41,636 bases of DNA from a virus. The notes below the pieces were generated by a model, which was given only the letters and a program-made list of their open reading frames with translations, was not told the DNA's origin and ran no database searches. Below, one piece after another: positions 40,416-41,636 of the stretch (the stretch's first letter is position 1; each line of letters begins with the position of its first letter). The stretch lies in IMG/VR virus record IMGVR_UViG_3300042868_009590, positions 1 to 41,636 of that record. One strand, given 5' to 3'. A program made the translations under genes and the position numbers.

Positions 40416-41079
40416 TATGTAATCACCTCATATTCCAAGCCATGTCCAATACCAAAACCAGCTTTTCTGGCTGCAGCACCTTGCAAGGCAAGAATATCAT
40501 TAGGATTTGATGTAGCACCATTGCTATAAACTCTAGCCTTCATCTCTTCCCATTTATTATCAGACGAAGAGGAATCTATATCAACACCCTGTAAAGCTGC
40601 TAAAAATTTCTTTTCTTCATAGTCTTGACTACTTTTAGCTTCTAGTATTGCTACTAGTTCAGGCATTGATATACTTTCCTCCATTTCAGAATAATTCTTC
40701 CAGAATCCCAGAAGAAATACTCTTGATTCTAACTCAGCAAGATCTAGTTCGTCCCAACTAGAGCCGCTGCCAGTGCGTTTGGGTCATTCAACTTGATCCC
40801 TGCAGCCACTTCAATTACCTTGTACACAGTTGGGAGATCCATGATTTCCTCTAACTGCTCCTTAGTCGCTAACTCTGGACTGTATTGCTTCATTGCAATA
40901 ACCGCACAGTTTAACAAAAGATCCATTGATTTGATATTATCTTCTGCAATTTTTGGATCACTAATTTTTTGAAACTCTTTCATAAAATCTCTCAATAAAG
41001 AAATTTTAAGGGGTTTCATAGAAATAGCAGAACCATCTAATAGTTCTACTTCTACAACTTCGTATACGCTAGTTGCCAT
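40415..41079 (-). CDS. Tail assembly chaperone G-T fusion made by -1 frameshift
   Basis: The product is read from 41079 to the slippery heptamer and then in the -1 frame from 40777 to the stop at 40415, giving about 221 residues. The -1 frame is open from just before the heptamer (a TGA lies just upstream), and it encodes RTGSGSSWDELDLAELESRV and a WKNYSEMEESISMPELVAIL continuation typical of actinophage G-T proteins. Its ATG at 40684 is therefore probably internal. The fusion protein coats or guides the tape measure during tail assembly and is not part of the virion. The frameshift ratio sets the amount of G versus G-T. Confidence 0.93.
40744..41079 (-). CDS. Tail assembly chaperone G
   Basis: The 111-residue zero-frame product starts after an ideal AGGAGGAATAA ribosome site. 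It reads VVEVELLDGSAISMKPLKIS, then a helical region with LLRDFMKEFQKIS and a helix ending AAGIKLNDPN, and terminates at TAG 40744. It lies between the tail tube and tape measure genes, the fixed position of lambda G-type chaperones. The CCCAAAC heptamer is located at residues 100-101. The amino-terminal part is shared with the frameshifted fusion. Confidence 0.92.
   Translation of the reverse strand: MATSVYEVVEVELLDGSAISMKPLKISLLRDFMKEFQKISDPKIAEDNIKSMDLLLNCAVIAMKQYSPELATKEQLEEIMDLPTVYKVIEVAAGIKLNDPNALAAALVGTN
40777..40783 (-). other. CCCAAAC -1 ribosomal frameshift site
   Basis: The minus-strand heptamer C-CCA-AAC is exactly in the zero-frame register X-XXY-YYZ required for -1 slippage, 11 codons before the G stop. 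The -1 frame continues without a stop for 120 residues. I did not verify a downstream pseudoknot. Confidence 0.92.
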
Positions 41080-41104
41080 TTATTCCTCCTATAGAATATA
41101 TTCA

Positions 41105-41113
41105 ATTATAGCA
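41105..41113 (-). promoter_or_regulatory. Extended -10 promoter for the tail chaperone/tape measure operon
   Basis: TGCTATAAT (TGN plus perfect TATAAT) lies 25 nt before the ATG at 41079, leaving a short leader with AGGAGG. The -35 region reads TTTATT at 17 nt, a weak match. It follows the tail tube terminator, so it restarts transcription for the rest of the tail genes. Confidence 0.72.
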
Positions 41114-41137
41114 TAAATGCCTTATTAAATAAACAAT

Positions 41138-41160
41138 GCCCACCCCTTGTGAGGGTGGGC
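41138..41160. terminator. Hairpin terminator after the tail tube gene
   Basis: An 8-bp stem (GCCCACCC and GGGTGGGC) with a 7-nt loop lies 21 nt after the tail tube stop. The minus strand continues ATTGTTTATTTAA, a partial U-tract. Strong intrinsic terminator candidate. Confidence 0.85.
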
Positions 41161-41181
41161 AAAGTCTCTATATTAAATTAT

Positions 41182-41636
41182 TTACGAACCAACGACACGA
41201 TCAACGATCTTGCCATAGGAACCATTGGATGCTGGAAGCAAACGGAATGTAACTTCATACATAGAAGGTTCATCACGCTTTGCAGAAACAGTTACGTTCT
41301 CAATTGAGAGAACACGATGTCCTACATAAACACGCTCTACCTTGTTTGCACCAGTTGCTGCAGGATCACCAGAACCTGGACCAACAGCAATAATTGCACG
41401 TTCTACAGGAACATCGCCTAGTTCACCAGCTGTAACATTAAGAGTTACTTCGTCTGGATCTGCATCGTCATAGTTAGAATCCGCAGTTGCAATTGCAACA
41501 ACAAGGTTCTCAAGTGTGGCTTCAGCGAATGCTGTAACCATGCTAACCTGCATACCTTGCTTGTAAAGCTTTGCAACGTCAAGAAGCTGATCTACCTGTA
41601 CTTCACCGAAGTCTGGTTGGAACTGTACTTCTAAAC
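41182..41636 (-). CDS. Major tail (tube) protein, N-terminus beyond window
   Basis: The frame is open to the right edge, so this is the C-terminal ~150 residues. It reads VDQLLDVAKLYKQGMQVSMV (visible N-terminal part), TLENLVVAIATAD, then beta strands with VERVYVGHRVLSIENVTVSA and YEVTFRLLPASNGSYGKIVD before the stop. This is the usual C-terminal part of siphophage tail tube proteins in actinophages. The codon choice and base composition look less AT-biased than the neighbours, as expected for a highly expressed gene. It is followed by a terminator and the chaperone promoter, the standard arrangement. Confidence 0.9.
   Translation of the reverse strand, partial: LEVQFQPDFGEVQVDQLLDVAKLYKQGMQVSMVTAFAEATLENLVVAIATADSNYDDADPDEVTLNVTAGELGDVPVERAIIAVGPGSGDPAATGANKVERVYVGHRVLSIENVTVSAKRDEPSMYEVTFRLLPASNGSYGKIVDRVVGS

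Noticed and set aside
1-41636. tRNA genes, CRISPR arrays, insertion sequences, attachment sites or an integrase
   Set aside because: None was seen by eye. A covariance-model tRNA scan would be needed for certainty.

Overview
The window is a contiguous piece of an AT-rich double-stranded DNA tailed-phage genome. Every gene I can support lies on the minus strand, so transcription runs from high to low coordinates. The phage probably infects an actinobacterium. The evidence is a WhiB-type iron-sulfur regulator, an SSB and gp32-like protein of actinophage type, DnaE with a PHP domain, and several promoters whose -10 box sits 6-7 nt before a start codon (leaderless mRNAs, common in Actinobacteria). 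The AT-richness fits a low-GC host such as streamlined freshwater Actinobacteria; that host guess is inference. The window is not a complete genome: a methyltransferase runs off the left edge, the tail tube gene runs off the right edge, and portal, capsid and lysis genes are not seen.

Layout, in transcription order. (1) 41.6-25.7 kb, tail module: tail tube protein, terminator, promoter, the G and G-T tail chaperones joined by a CCCAAAC -1 frameshift site, a 2187-residue tape measure protein, a Dit-like protein, a 1503-residue hub or minor tail protein, a Pro/Lys/Ala-rich protein and three fibre or tip proteins. (2) 25.7-14.3 kb, replication and recombination: MerR/Xis-like HTH protein, DnaB helicase with a small neighbour, CHC2/TOPRIM primase, gp32-like ssDNA-binding protein, DnaE, MazG, RecA, two PD-(D/E)XK proteins (one with Cas4-type cysteines), RuvC-like resolvase and several small zinc proteins. 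(3) 14.3-7.3 kb: a 50-residue HTH protein, a MazG-like protein, small and large terminase, an RmlB-like sugar dehydratase, a GMP reductase/IMP dehydrogenase relative and a multidomain Cys-rich/TUDOR protein. (4) 7.3-5.4 kb: a self-contained unit that starts at a near-perfect sigma-70-type promoter (TTGACA-17-TATAAT, with a palindrome over the -35 box), encodes the WhiB protein and SSB, and ends at a hairpin. (5) 5.4-3.4 kb: very small genes, many overlapping by TAATG or ATGA, including three tiny zinc-binding proteins. (6) 3.4-0 kb: FtsZ, then a glycosyltransferase, a HAD-nucleotidyltransferase fusion and a methyltransferase.

The standout is a complete bacterial-type FtsZ GTPase core encoded by the phage (2465..3400). 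It has an intact nucleotide-binding signature and T7 catalytic loop but no C-terminal linker or anchoring peptide. It starts at its own probable leaderless promoter and is the first gene of an operon that continues into sugar and surface-modification genes. This is not one of the divergent tubulins (PhuZ, TubZ) known from other phages. It could act on the host division ring, or build a phage filament.

Other notable features are repeated leaderless promoters; strong hairpin terminators directly after the three genes whose products should be needed in the largest amounts (tail tube, gp32-like protein, SSB); and two different ssDNA-binding proteins in one phage. No tRNA, CRISPR array, insertion sequence or integrase was seen by eye. 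No gene-free stretch exceeds about 110 bases.
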